Shown in pieces: positions 16,862-24,526 of a DNA stretch of 64,000 nt. The position numbers and the translations under genes were made by a program. The stretch comes from Chersky-806 sp036502405 (GTDB taxonomy: Bacteria > Actinomycetota > Acidimicrobiia > IMCC26256 > JAENVU01), in the NCBI GenBank assembly GCA_036502405.1, contig DASXYP010000031.1, positions 32,304 to 96,303 of the forward strand, read 5' to 3'. The notes beneath the pieces were generated by a model, which ran no database searches, had not been told where the DNA came from, and saw only the letters and a program-made list of their open reading frames with translations. Position 1 is the first letter of the stretch. Every line of letters starts with the position of its first letter.

Positions 16862-17428
16862 CTAACGCAGGGCTTCGTAGATGAGCAGCACGCCGAACCC
16901 GACGAAGGCGAGGCTTGCTCCGATCCGTATGGCCCGCTCGGGGAGATGCGCACCGAGCTGCTTGCCGACGACGATCGCAAGTGCATCGGCCACGATCATG
17001 CCGAGCGTCGAACCCAGCCACGTGCCGAACAGCCCGTTCGTGGTCGCGAGCGTGATGGTCGCAAGCATCGTCTTGTCGCCGAGCTCCGCGAGGAAGAACG
17101 CGACCGATGCGGCCACGACCGCAGAGCGCGTCGTCCGCTCGGCCCTGCCCGCCTCGTCCTCGTCCAATGTGTCGCCCCGGAACGTCCACGCCGCGAAGGC
17201 CAAGAACGCGACGCCGGCCACGAGCTTGATGACCTGGGTGGGGATGGATGCGCCGACCAAGGCGCCGACGACGACCGAGAACGCGTGCACCACCGCGGTG
17301 GCGATCGCGATGCCGATGAGCACCGGGAGCGCCTTGTACCGGGCCGAGAAGGTGAGCGCCATGAGCTGGCTCTTGTCGCCCAGCTCCGCGACGAAGATCA
17401 CGCCGAAGCTGACCAGGAACGCTTCCAC
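16862..17428 (-). CDS. TMEM165/GDT1 (UPF0016) family cation exporter, probably manganese
   Basis: A 188-residue membrane protein of six helices built as a duplicated three-helix unit. Each unit carries the family motif E-x-G-D-K-[ST]: AELGDKSQLMAL in the first half and AELGDKTMLATI in the second. Members export Mn2+ (MneA, Mnx) or exchange Ca2+/Mn2+ for protons. The long leader contains the yybP-ykoY manganese-sensing riboswitch described separately, which strongly supports manganese as substrate. The GTG start is chosen because GGAGAGGA lies about ten bases upstream and the first helix begins immediately; upstream in-frame codons belong to the leader. Confidence 0.92.
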   Translation of the reverse strand: MEAFLVSFGVIFVAELGDKSQLMALTFSARYKALPVLIGIAIATAVVHAFSVVVGALVGASIPTQVIKLVAGVAFLAFAAWTFRGDTLDEDEAGRAERTTRSAVVAASVAFFLAELGDKTMLATITLATTNGLFGTWLGSTLGMIVADALAIVVGKQLGAHLPERAIRIGASLAFVGFGVLLIYEALR

Positions 17429-17514
17429 GCGGGCTGTGTCCTCTCCGCCCGGAAGGAGAACACCGACCCCGGGGAGCCCGCGACCTCGACCGGGCAACCG
17501 TCAACGGATGCCGG

Positions 17515-17610
17515 GCCGAAGGTCTCGTCCATCCGCTGACGCGGACCTGGGGGCCGGGGCTCATCGCCCAGCGTGTCGACCACCCAGCGTTGGGACTACT
17601 CCCCTTCGCC
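17515..17610 (-). promoter_or_regulatory. yybP-ykoY (Mn2+) riboswitch
   Basis: Read on the minus strand, the leader starts with GGCGAAGGGGAGTAGTCCC and ends with GACGAGACCTTCGGCC. These are the two conserved strands of the yybP-ykoY aptamer: the AAGGGGAGUAG loop and the GAGACCUU loop. GCGAAGG pairs with CCUUCGG to close P1, and the intervening 60 bases can fold into further stems. About 85 bases of expression platform separate it from the GTG. The family binds Mn2+ and switches on manganese exporters, matching the gene it precedes. Exact ends are approximate. Confidence 0.88.
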
Positions 17611-17616
17611 GCCCGC

Positions 17617-17622
17617 AGCGTA
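17617..17622 (-). promoter_or_regulatory. -10 of the riboswitch transcript
   Basis: TACGCT on the minus strand. Counting about seven bases on places the RNA 5' end at the first GG of the riboswitch P1 stem, so promoter and aptamer fit each other. Confidence 0.55.
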
Positions 17623-17898
17623 CCGCCGGCTCGCGATGTGGTGGCAGCCCGGCAGCCCCTCACGCGTCTCTCATCGGTCGGGGCGCAGGGTCCACGGGAG
17701 TCGCCTGTCCGCCAGGCCCCCCAGCCTCTCCTCGGCAGGTCGACCGCGTGAGACCCTGGCCCGCCCCGAGCCGGGGTCTCATCGCGCCACTGCTGGTCAG
17801 TGATGTCGGCGAGTGGGCGCGCCACCCGCAGCCGAAGCCCGACGTCCAATTGCCCGCGCCGTAGCTGCAGGGCCATCCGTCCTGCTCGGGAGCGGGCC
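17623..17898. other. Non-coding spacer upstream of the riboswitch
   Basis: Together with the leader this makes about 480 bases without a gene. I see no open frame with coding character, no tRNA and no strong repeat here. It should hold the upstream part of the minus-strand riboswitch promoter and of the plus-strand promoter for the next small gene. Confidence 0.5.
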
Positions 17899-17904
17899 TA
17901 CGCT
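17899..17904 (+). promoter_or_regulatory. -10 of the 89-residue protein gene (leaderless)
   Basis: TACGCT, six bases before the ATG. Confidence 0.5.
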
Positions 17905-17910
17905 GTCCGG

Positions 17911-18180
17911 ATGGGACAGGAAGGGCACGGACCGGTCCAGGTGCCGCAGGTTCCGGCCGCGCCGGAGCCGACGGTCGCCGAGCAGGGGGAGACCGCCACG
18001 GACGGCGAGCACGCGCAGGTCGACGACGCACGCGGCCAGGAGCGGCACTTCCCGGGCAAGGACTTCGACCTGACCCAGACCCTCAACGCGAGCGGCGAGA
18101 TGGAGTGGTCGGTGCTGCTCTACCGGCACCCGGCCGAGAAGCCCGAGCCGGTGCGGGACGAGAGCGGCCAGGCTCCCTGA
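17911..18180 (+). CDS. Small acidic hypothetical protein
   Basis: An 89-residue protein. The first 50 residues are low-complexity and rich in Pro, Glu, Gln and Asp. A short, more ordered C-terminal part (residues 50-75) contains LTQTLNASGEMEWSVLLYR, which resembles a beta hairpin and may be the conserved core. There are no cysteines, membrane segment or signal peptide. I do not recognise it. A good leaderless promoter argues that it is a real gene. Confidence 0.55.
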   Translation: MGQEGHGPVQVPQVPAAPEPTVAEQGETATDGEHAQVDDARGQERHFPGKDFDLTQTLNASGEMEWSVLLYRHPAEKPEPVRDESGQAP

Positions 18181-18324
18181 ACGGGTACGCGGGTGGCCTT
18201 CGCGCTCCTCGCGGCCGGCGCGGTCGCCGGCGTCTCGCGGTCGTGATGCGCTGAGCCCGACCGGTGCACGCTCGCGCCGCGCGCGCTCGCGAGGCGCGCG
18301 GTCGGCAAACGTCGCGGCCGGGGG

Positions 18325-18330
18325 TAGCCT
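18325..18330 (+). promoter_or_regulatory. -10 of the 261-residue unknown gene (leaderless)
   Basis: TAGCCT, six bases before the ATG. This hexamer and spacing recur exactly before the phytanoyl-CoA dioxygenase gene. Confidence 0.55.
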
Positions 18331-18336
18331 CCACGG

Positions 18337-19122
18337 ATGCAACCCTTCGAGCGTCTGCGGTACCTGGCGCGATGGTCGGAGGACGACGGACCCGAGCTGC
18401 TGAGCGAGGCGGCCGACTGCCTCGCCGCGTTCGGTGGTGATCCCGCGGGGCTCGTCGTGGCGTGCCGTCGCCTGCTGGCGCACCACCCGTCGTCGGCATC
18501 GCTGTGGTGGCTCTGCTCCCAGGTCCTCGCGGCACCGGACGCGGTCGACGCGTCGTGGTCGGCGTGGCAGACGTACACCGACGACGCGACGCCGGGTCGC
18601 CTCGTCTCCGCGCTCCCCTTTCCCCACGACGATCCCGTCGCGGTGCTGGGGTGGCCGGATGTGATCGCGAGCGGGCTGGCGGAGCGCCCCGACCTCGACG
18701 TGGTCGCGGTGCGCCTGCGCGGCCGGGGCGACGAGCTCTCCCGCCGGCTGCGCCGCGCCGAGCAACCGGTCCGCGTCGTCGCGGAGCCGGAGCTCCTCAC
18801 CCTCGAGCCCTCGCACCTGCTCATCGAGACGTCGGCGGCAGGCGGCGGCTCGGCGATCGTCCCGTTCGGCGCGATCGACCTCGCGGCGGCGGCCCGCGCC
18901 CACGACACGAAGGTCTGGCTCGTCGCGCCAATGGGGCGGGTCCTGCCCGAGCGGCTCTTCCAGTCCCTGCTCCGCTCGATCGGCGACGACGACGACACCG
19001 AGCTGATCGAGGCCGACGCGGTCGACCTCGTGGTCGGTCCGACCGGTCTGGACCCGGCCGGCGCGTTCACCCGTCGGATGGACTGCGCGGTCGCGCCGGA
19101 GCTGCTCCGACTCGCGGGATGA
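18337..19122 (+). CDS. Conserved hypothetical protein, possible eIF2B/ISOCOT-like fold
   Basis: A 261-residue soluble protein. The N-terminal 70 residues are helical (LSEAADCLAAFGGDPAGLVV, CRRLLAHHPSSASLWWLCSQ). The rest alternates strands and helices, with LLIETSAAGGGSAIVP and KVWLVAPMGRVLPERLFQSL resembling the C-terminal domain of eIF2B-like and methylthioribose-isomerase proteins (weak resemblance by eye). I know such proteins only as actinobacterial hypotheticals. No catalytic motif can be named. Confidence 0.6.
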   Translation: MQPFERLRYLARWSEDDGPELLSEAADCLAAFGGDPAGLVVACRRLLAHHPSSASLWWLCSQVLAAPDAVDASWSAWQTYTDDATPGRLVSALPFPHDDPVAVLGWPDVIASGLAERPDLDVVAVRLRGRGDELSRRLRRAEQPVRVVAEPELLTLEPSHLLIETSAAGGGSAIVPFGAIDLAAAARAHDTKVWLVAPMGRVLPERLFQSLLRSIGDDDDTELIEADAVDLVVGPTGLDPAGAFTRRMDCAVAPELLRLAG

Positions 19123-19148
19123 TCCGCGCCGCGCGCGCTGCGGCTCGA

Positions 19149-19154
19149 TAGCGT
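19149..19154 (+). promoter_or_regulatory. -10 of the small zinc-ribbon gene
   Basis: TAGCGT, ten bases before the ATG. It overlaps a GTG that would otherwise be an in-frame earlier start. Confidence 0.4.
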
Positions 19155-19164
19155 GCACGGTGAC

Positions 19165-19338
19165 ATGTACTTCTCGTCGGTGACCCAGCCCGGCCAGGAT
19201 CCGATCCCGGCGCCCGAGCCCACCTGCGACCTGTCGACCGTCTGCCTCGCGTGCGGAGCGCAGATGCGCGAGGAGCACGCGCACTACCGGTGCCCGGCGT
19301 GCGGCTGGCGCGACTCCTGCTGCGACGGCCCTTACTGA
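19165..19338 (+). CDS. Small zinc-ribbon protein
   Basis: A 57-residue protein with two CxxC pairs (CLACGAQMREEH and CPACGWRDSCC) about 18 residues apart, the layout of a zinc ribbon. An extra CC follows the second pair. The end DSCCDGPY resembles short actinobacterial ribbon proteins of unknown role. Its last seven bases overlap the end of the convergent fxsA gene. An upstream in-frame GTG is possible, but it lies inside the -10. Confidence 0.6.
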   Translation: MYFSSVTQPGQDPIPAPEPTCDLSTVCLACGAQMREEHAHYRCPACGWRDSCCDGPY

Positions 19339-19835
19339 TCGACCGGCCCGCCTGGACCGCCCGGCGACGAGGGCGGCAGTGGGCGGCGCACGGGGGGCAG
19401 GACCTCGGGTGCGTCGGTCGGAACGGCGGCCCCGCCCTGGCCGCGCGTGTTCACGACCTTCACGACGCGGTTCGCGACCCGCACCGAGAAGCGACGCCGA
19501 ACCAGCGCCCGCACGAAGGCGCGCACCGGCGGTAGCAGGAGGAGCAGCCCGATGATGCTGCTGATGAACCCGGGGAGGATCAGCAGCACTCCGGCGACGA
19601 GGATCACGAGGCCGTCGACGAGCTCGGCCGCGGGCACGACCCCGGCGCGCAGCTGGGCGCGCACCTTCCGGTACACGCCGATGCCCTGGTACCGGACGAT
19701 CAGCACACCACCGGCCGAGATGAGCAGGAGGAGCAGGATCGAGTCCGGGTAGCCGATCCAGTGGGCCACCTGTACGAACACCGCGAGCTCCACGAGCGGC
19801 GCCACCACGAACAGGAGGATGAGCACGAGACCCAC
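19332..19835 (-). CDS. fxsA: FxsA family membrane protein
   Basis: A 167-residue protein with the FxsA layout: LLFVVAPLVELAVFVQVAHWIG as first helix, then ILLLLLISAGGVLIVRYQG, a charged loop, a third hydrophobic helix pair (LVILVAGVLLILPGFISSII) and a polar tail that is Pro-rich here. E. coli FxsA modulates phage T7 exclusion by F plasmid; its normal role is unknown. The GTG start is six bases after a TACCAT -10, and the open frame upstream is not family-like. Confidence 0.85.
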   Translation of the reverse strand: MGLVLILLFVVAPLVELAVFVQVAHWIGYPDSILLLLLISAGGVLIVRYQGIGVYRKVRAQLRAGVVPAAELVDGLVILVAGVLLILPGFISSIIGLLLLLPPVRAFVRALVRRRFSVRVANRVVKVVNTRGQGGAAVPTDAPEVLPPVRRPLPPSSPGGPGGPVDQ

Positions 19836-19841
19836 GTGGCC

Positions 19842-19847
19842 ATGGTA
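19842..19847 (-). promoter_or_regulatory. -10 of fxsA (leaderless)
   Basis: TACCAT on the minus strand, six bases before the GTG. Confidence 0.5.
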
Positions 19848-19864
19848 CCGGGGCGGGCTCCCGG

Positions 19865-21025
19865 TCAGGCCTCGAGGTAGAGCCTCCGCTCGGGGTCGTT
19901 GACGGCCAGGGCCTGGTCCGTGCGCAGGTCCTCGATGCGGTCGAGCTGGCGTTCCAGCTGGCGGCGACGGGTGCCCGAGAGCTGGTCGAACGCGGCCGAC
20001 GTGCTCTCGAGGCGCTTGCCGAGCGTGTCCATCTGCCCGACGAACCCCTCCCACTGCTTGCCGAACGATGCGAGCACCTCGAGGATCTCGTTGGTGGTGC
20101 GCTCGAGCCGGAAGCTGTCGACCGCCTGGCGGACGACCGCGAGGACCGCGAACAGGGTCAGCGGCGAGCACATGACGATCTTGTGGCCGAGCGCGTGCTC
20201 CAGGACCGCGGCGTCGTGCTCCTGGATGAACCCGTAGAGCTGCTCGTTCGGGATGAACAGCAGGACGCAGTCGACGGTCTCCGCGTCCGACGCGTTGTAG
20301 TCGCGCCCGGCGAGCTCCTTGACCTTCGCCCGCACGTCGCGCAGGAAGTCGTCCCGGTGGCGCCGCTGGTCGAGCTCGGACTCGGCGTCGAGGAACTTCA
20401 GGTAGCTGTCGAGCGGGAACTTCACGTCCATGTAGAGCACGACGCCGCGCGGGAGCAGGAACGTGAAGTCGGGGATGCCGCGACCGCCCTCGACCGAGAC
20501 CTGCTTGCGATACTGGATGCCCTCGACGAAGCCCGCGAGTTCCAGGACGTCCTCGGCCATGCGCTCGCCCCACTGGCCCCGGGCCTTGCTGCTCGACAGC
20601 GCCTCGCGCAGGCCCTGGGTGGTCCGGGTGAGCTCGGCGACGCCGTCGCGCTGCTGACGCAGGACCCCGGTCAGCACGTCGATCTTCGCCCCGCGCTGGG
20701 CCTCGAACTCGGCCAGCAGGTCGGTGACCCTCCCCAGCTCCTGGTTCATCGCCTCGAGTCGCGCGTCGATCAGGACGCGCTTGCCGTCGAGCTCCGTCGT
20801 CGAACGCTCGCGCTCGGTCTCCATGAGCGCCTTGTTCGCGTCGAGCAGCTGCGCGAGCACGGCGCCGCTCTGCTCGGCGGCGGCCAGTCCGGCCTCGCGG
20901 GCGATCGTGGCACCGTCGGGCCCGGACACCGCGGCACGACGGGACGCGGGCCCCGCGACCGCGACCGCCGCGGCGATCCCGACGATGAGGACGAACAGGA
21001 CGATGAGCACGGTGACTGCATCCAT
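19865..21025 (-). CDS. rmuC: RmuC-like DNA recombination protein
   Basis: A 386-residue protein with an N-terminal membrane helix (about residues 4-26) and a coiled-coil region (about 40-130). The RmuC nuclease-like core follows, with SSKARGQWGERMAEDVLELA, PDFTFLLPRG and LYMDVKFPLDSYLKFL. The PD-(D/E)xK-like pattern PDF...DVKFP is clear. RmuC limits inversions at short repeats in E. coli. The ATG is six bases after a CACGCT -10; a GTG two codons earlier would lie inside the spacer. Confidence 0.88.
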   Translation of the reverse strand: MDAVTVLIVLFVLIVGIAAAVAVAGPASRRAAVSGPDGATIAREAGLAAAEQSGAVLAQLLDANKALMETERERSTTELDGKRVLIDARLEAMNQELGRVTDLLAEFEAQRGAKIDVLTGVLRQQRDGVAELTRTTQGLREALSSSKARGQWGERMAEDVLELAGFVEGIQYRKQVSVEGGRGIPDFTFLLPRGVVLYMDVKFPLDSYLKFLDAESELDQRRHRDDFLRDVRAKVKELAGRDYNASDAETVDCVLLFIPNEQLYGFIQEHDAAVLEHALGHKIVMCSPLTLFAVLAVVRQAVDSFRLERTTNEILEVLASFGKQWEGFVGQMDTLGKRLESTSAAFDQLSGTRRRQLERQLDRIEDLRTDQALAVNDPERRLYLEA

Positions 21026-21031
21026 GCCCAC

Positions 21032-21037
21032 AGCGTG
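21032..21037 (-). promoter_or_regulatory. -10 of rmuC (leaderless)
   Basis: CACGCT on the minus strand, six bases before the ATG. Confidence 0.4.
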
Positions 21038-21083
21038 GCGGCAGGGTGGGACAGCTACGCAGGAACGCGGCCCGGCGGGCGGT

Positions 21084-21935
21084 TCAGGCCAGCCGGGTGA
21101 GCTCCACCGTCACGTCCAGGGCGTCGGCGCCACTGCCGTGGTAGAGGCCCTTGAGCGGCGGCACGTCGCCGTAGTCGCGCCCGTGCGCGACGACCACGTG
21201 GCGCGGACCGACGTCACTGCCGCTGGTCGGGTCGAACGGAACCCACTCCCCCAGCCACGCCTCGATCCACGCGTGGCTCTCCCCCGCGATGACCGTCCCG
21301 ACCGCCGCATCCGCATCCGCCGGGTGCAGGTACCCGGACGTGTAGCGGGCCGGGACGCCGAGGCTGCGCACGAGGGTGAGCGCAAGGTGAGCGAAGTCCT
21401 GGCACACGCCCCGTCGCGCGCGGAGCGCCTCGCGCGCGGTGGTGGTCACGGTGGTCGAACCCGGCTCGTACTCCATGTGCTCGTGGATCCATCCGCACAC
21501 GCGCTCCACCGAGTCGCGCGGGGTCGCGCCGGGGCCGAGCTCGGCCCCGACGGCGAGCACGGGCTCGGCCGGCGCGGTGTAGGTGGTCGACGAGAGGAAC
21601 TCGCACCATTGGTCCTGCACGTCCTCCGAGCGCAGGTCGGCCCAGGTGATCGCCGGCGGCGGCCGGTCTCCGTCCAATCCGGTCTCCACCACCGACGAGC
21701 CGGACACTGACAGCTCGCGGTGCACGCGGTTGAGGTCGAAGGAGTGGACCCAGGTGCCCCAGTAGTCGCGGTACCGGGTCAACGCCGCGCCCGGTCGCAC
21801 GTCGATGCGGTGCTCGGTCACCCGCTGTGACGCGGTGTCCGCCGGCGTGAGCCGCGCTTCGTTGTACGACGCGTGCACGTCGCCGCGGTAGCGGTACCCG
21901 GTGTGGTGCACGACGCGGAGTCGCCAGCCCGTCAT
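21084..21935 (-). CDS. Transglutaminase-like cysteine protease (COG1305)
   Basis: A 283-residue protein. The bacterial transglutaminase N-terminal beta domain (YRYRGDVHASYNEARLTPAD) is followed by a papain-like core. The catalytic triad is visible as Cys178 in RRGVCQDFAH, His221 in GESHAWIEAW and Asp235 in PFDPTSG. It is the last gene of a three-gene operon with the alpha-E and circularly permuted ATP-grasp proteins, overlapping the alpha-E stop as ATGA. In this widespread but poorly understood cluster the protease is presumed to act on a peptide made or modified by the other two. Confidence 0.9.
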   Translation of the reverse strand: MTGWRLRVVHHTGYRYRGDVHASYNEARLTPADTASQRVTEHRIDVRPGAALTRYRDYWGTWVHSFDLNRVHRELSVSGSSVVETGLDGDRPPPAITWADLRSEDVQDQWCEFLSSTTYTAPAEPVLAVGAELGPGATPRDSVERVCGWIHEHMEYEPGSTTVTTTAREALRARRGVCQDFAHLALTLVRSLGVPARYTSGYLHPADADAAVGTVIAGESHAWIEAWLGEWVPFDPTSGSDVGPRHVVVAHGRDYGDVPPLKGLYHGSGADALDVTVELTRLA

Positions 21936-22864
21936 GCGGTCCACTTGATGGCGCGGGAGTCGAGGAAGTACCGGTTCGTCACCGAGTCGTGGACGTCGCC
22001 GGTCGCGGCCTGCAGCGACTCCAGGAGCTCCGGCAGGTCCGCGGCCGCGTCGCTCACCCGTAGGAAGCTGAGCTCGGCGTGGCAGCGGCCGACGATCCGG
22101 CGGGCGTCGTCGTCCAACCCGGTCCGTCCGGCCCGCGGGTCGAGCTCGCCGAGCGCGCGTTGCGCCGCGGTGAGCGCATGGAGCACCGACCGGGGAAACA
22201 GCCGGTCGAGCAGGAGGAACTCGAGAGCCGATGAAGCGTCGACGCCGTGGCGGTACGTGCGGAGGTACGCCTCGTACGCGGAGCAGCACCGCAGGGTGGT
22301 GGCCCAGACCGTGGGGCCCCAGGTCTCGGTGTAGCGCGCGGACAGGAGCCGGGCAGTCATGTCGACCCGCTCGAGGTTGCGCCCGAGCACGAGGAACGAC
22401 CAGCCCTCGTCGCGGCTGAGGGTCGAGTCGGCCAGCCCGGCGAGCATCGCCGCCCGCTCCTTCACCCACCGGAAGAAGTCGTGCGGGGTGCGCCCGGCGA
22501 CGAGCCGCGCCTGGTTCGCCAGCTGGTGGTGGGTCGTGTTCAGCGACTCCCACATCTCCGACGAGATCGCCTCGCGGGCGCCGCGCGCGTTCTCCCACGC
22601 CGCGGTCAGTGACGACGTGATCGACGCGGGGTTCCGCGGGTCGAAGGAAAGGAACTCCGCGACGCCGTCCGCGTTCGTCGCGGCGATCAGCGCGTCCGGG
22701 TCGTCGCCCATCGCCCGGAGGAGCCCTGCGCAGGCCGACGCCTCGTCGGCCCACCGGTCCTCGAGCAGGTGGTGGTAGTGCACGTCGAGCAGCCGCGCGG
22801 TGTCCTCGGCGCGCTCCGTGTACCGGCCGATCCAGTACAGCGACTCCGCGATCCGGCTCAGCAC
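21932..22864 (-). CDS. Alpha-E domain protein (COG2307, DUF403)
   Basis: A 310-residue all-helical protein. The start LSRIAESLYWIGRYTERAEDTARLLDV is the diagnostic opening of the alpha-E family, and the C-terminal end has NRYF and DSRAIKW. Function is unknown; it always travels with circularly permuted ATP-grasp (COG2308) and transglutaminase genes. GTG is used as start because the family opening begins there. The gene lies 16 bases after the ATP-grasp stop and overlaps the transglutaminase start. Confidence 0.9.
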   Translation of the reverse strand: MLSRIAESLYWIGRYTERAEDTARLLDVHYHHLLEDRWADEASACAGLLRAMGDDPDALIAATNADGVAEFLSFDPRNPASITSSLTAAWENARGAREAISSEMWESLNTTHHQLANQARLVAGRTPHDFFRWVKERAAMLAGLADSTLSRDEGWSFLVLGRNLERVDMTARLLSARYTETWGPTVWATTLRCCSAYEAYLRTYRHGVDASSALEFLLLDRLFPRSVLHALTAAQRALGELDPRAGRTGLDDDARRIVGRCHAELSFLRVSDAAADLPELLESLQAATGDVHDSVTNRYFLDSRAIKWTA

Positions 22865-22880
22865 GAGGTCACCACCGCGG

Positions 22881-24419
22881 TCACTGCTGCTGCCCCTGGG
22901 CCTGCACGGGTCCCCGGTCTGGTGCGCGCAGCGGCGCGTCCGCCACCGGCGCCGCCGGAGTCGCGGGATCCGGCACCGGCTCCGGACCATCGGACGAGCC
23001 GGCCAGCACCCAGGTGTCCTTCGAACCGCCACCCTGGCTCGAGTTCACCACGAGGCTCCCCTCGGGCAGCGCGACGCGCGTCAGGCCCCCGGGCGCAACC
23101 CACACCCGCTCCCCGTCGTTGATCGCGAAGGGCCGGAGGTCGAGGTGGCGCGGTCCCATCGCGTCGTCGACGTAGGTCGGTGCAGTGGACAGCGCGACCG
23201 GCTCCTGCGCGATCCAGCCGCGGGGGTTGCGGCGGATGCTTCGGGCGAGCTCGGTCAGCGTCTCGTCGTCCGCCTGCGGCCCGATGACGAGCCCGTGCCC
23301 GCCCGAGCCGTCGACGGGCTTCACCACGAGTCGGTCGAGCCGCTCGAGCGCCCACGCGCATACGTCGGGCGACTCCAGGCGGAACGTCTCGACGTTCGCG
23401 AGGACGGGCTCCTCGCCCAGGTAGTAGCGCACCATCTCCGGGACGTACGGGAACAGCGCCTTGTCGTCGCCCACGCCGTTGCCCACGGCGTTCGCGATCG
23501 TCACCGTCCCCGCGCGTGCCGCGTTCACGATGCCCGGGCAACCGAGAACGGAGTCGCCGCGGAAGTGCAGCGGGTCCAGGTAGTCGTCGTCGATGCGGCG
23601 GTACACGACGTCCACCCGCTGCATGCCCTCGGTGGTCCGCATGGCGACGAGATTGTCGTGGCAGACGAGGTCGCTGCCCTCGACCAGCTCGACGCCCATC
23701 TGGCGGGCCAGGAACGAGTGCTCGAAGTACGCGGCGTTGTGGACGCCGGGCGTCAGCACCACGACGACAGGGTTGTCGACCGGTGCGGTCGCCCGCAGCG
23801 CCTCGAGCAGGTGGGTCGGGTAGTCGGCCACCCGTCGGACCCGGTGGCTCGCGAACAGCTCGGGGAAGACACGGGTCATCGCCCGGCGGTTCTCGATCAC
23901 GTACGAGATCCCCGACGGGGTCCGCAGGTTGTCCTCCAGGACCCGGAACCGGCCCTCGCCGTCGCGCACGAGGTCGATGCCGGCGACGTGGACCCGCACT
24001 CCTCGCGGCGGCTCGATCCCCGCGGCGGCCCGCTCGAAGTTGGTCGAGGTGACGACCAGCCGCCGCGGGATGACGCCGTCGCGAAGGATCCGTCCCGGTC
24101 CGTACACGTCGGCCAGGAACGCCTCGAGCGCAAGCACCCGCTGGCGGACACCCTGCTCGATGGTGGCCCACTCGTCGGCGGGCAGGATGCGGGGCACCAG
24201 GTCGAGCGGGAACGGCCGCTCCTCCCCTGAGAGCTGGAACGTGATGCCCGCGTCCCGGAACGCCCGGTCCCGCGCGTCGCAGCGCTCCTCGAAGTCCCGC
24301 CGGGACAGGGTCTGGAGGACGCCGCTCAGGGACGCGTAGTGCTCACGGGGCCGCACGTCCGCCGTGAACATCTCGTCGTAGGCGCCCGCGGTGCGATAAG
24401 CGTCGAGCAGGTCCCCCAT
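22881..24419 (-). CDS. Circularly permuted ATP-grasp protein (COG2308)
   Basis: A 512-residue protein of the circularly permuted ATP-grasp type 2 family. Visible motifs are DLVPRILPADEWATIEQGVRQR, the core LEDNLRTPSGISYVIENR, VYRRIDDDYLDPL, NAVGNGVGDDKALFPYV and the ATP-binding VVKPVDGSGGHGLVIGP. These enzymes are expected to ligate amino groups to carboxylates in peptide modification. The usual protein ends soon after VVNSSQGGGSKDTWVL. Here about 45 more residues, rich in Pro, Ala and Gln, form a disordered tail. The ATG is nine bases after a TAGCGT -10; this promoter drives the whole operon. Confidence 0.92.
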   Translation of the reverse strand: MGDLLDAYRTAGAYDEMFTADVRPREHYASLSGVLQTLSRRDFEERCDARDRAFRDAGITFQLSGEERPFPLDLVPRILPADEWATIEQGVRQRVLALEAFLADVYGPGRILRDGVIPRRLVVTSTNFERAAAGIEPPRGVRVHVAGIDLVRDGEGRFRVLEDNLRTPSGISYVIENRRAMTRVFPELFASHRVRRVADYPTHLLEALRATAPVDNPVVVVLTPGVHNAAYFEHSFLARQMGVELVEGSDLVCHDNLVAMRTTEGMQRVDVVYRRIDDDYLDPLHFRGDSVLGCPGIVNAARAGTVTIANAVGNGVGDDKALFPYVPEMVRYYLGEEPVLANVETFRLESPDVCAWALERLDRLVVKPVDGSGGHGLVIGPQADDETLTELARSIRRNPRGWIAQEPVALSTAPTYVDDAMGPRHLDLRPFAINDGERVWVAPGGLTRVALPEGSLVVNSSQGGGSKDTWVLAGSSDGPEPVPDPATPAAPVADAPLRAPDRGPVQAQGQQQ

Positions 24420-24428
24420 CGCCCCCCG

Positions 24429-24434
24429 ACGCTA
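24429..24434 (-). promoter_or_regulatory. -10 of the ATP-grasp/alpha-E/transglutaminase operon
   Basis: TAGCGT on the minus strand, nine bases before the ATG of the ATP-grasp gene. Confidence 0.5.
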
Positions 24435-24526
24435 CGGACGCGACGTTTCGGCACTGTTTCGGGGGCGTGGCCGCCGGAGGGCGCGGCGCAGTCACGATCC
24501 GGCAGCTGCCCGCCGGGGACCTTCGC

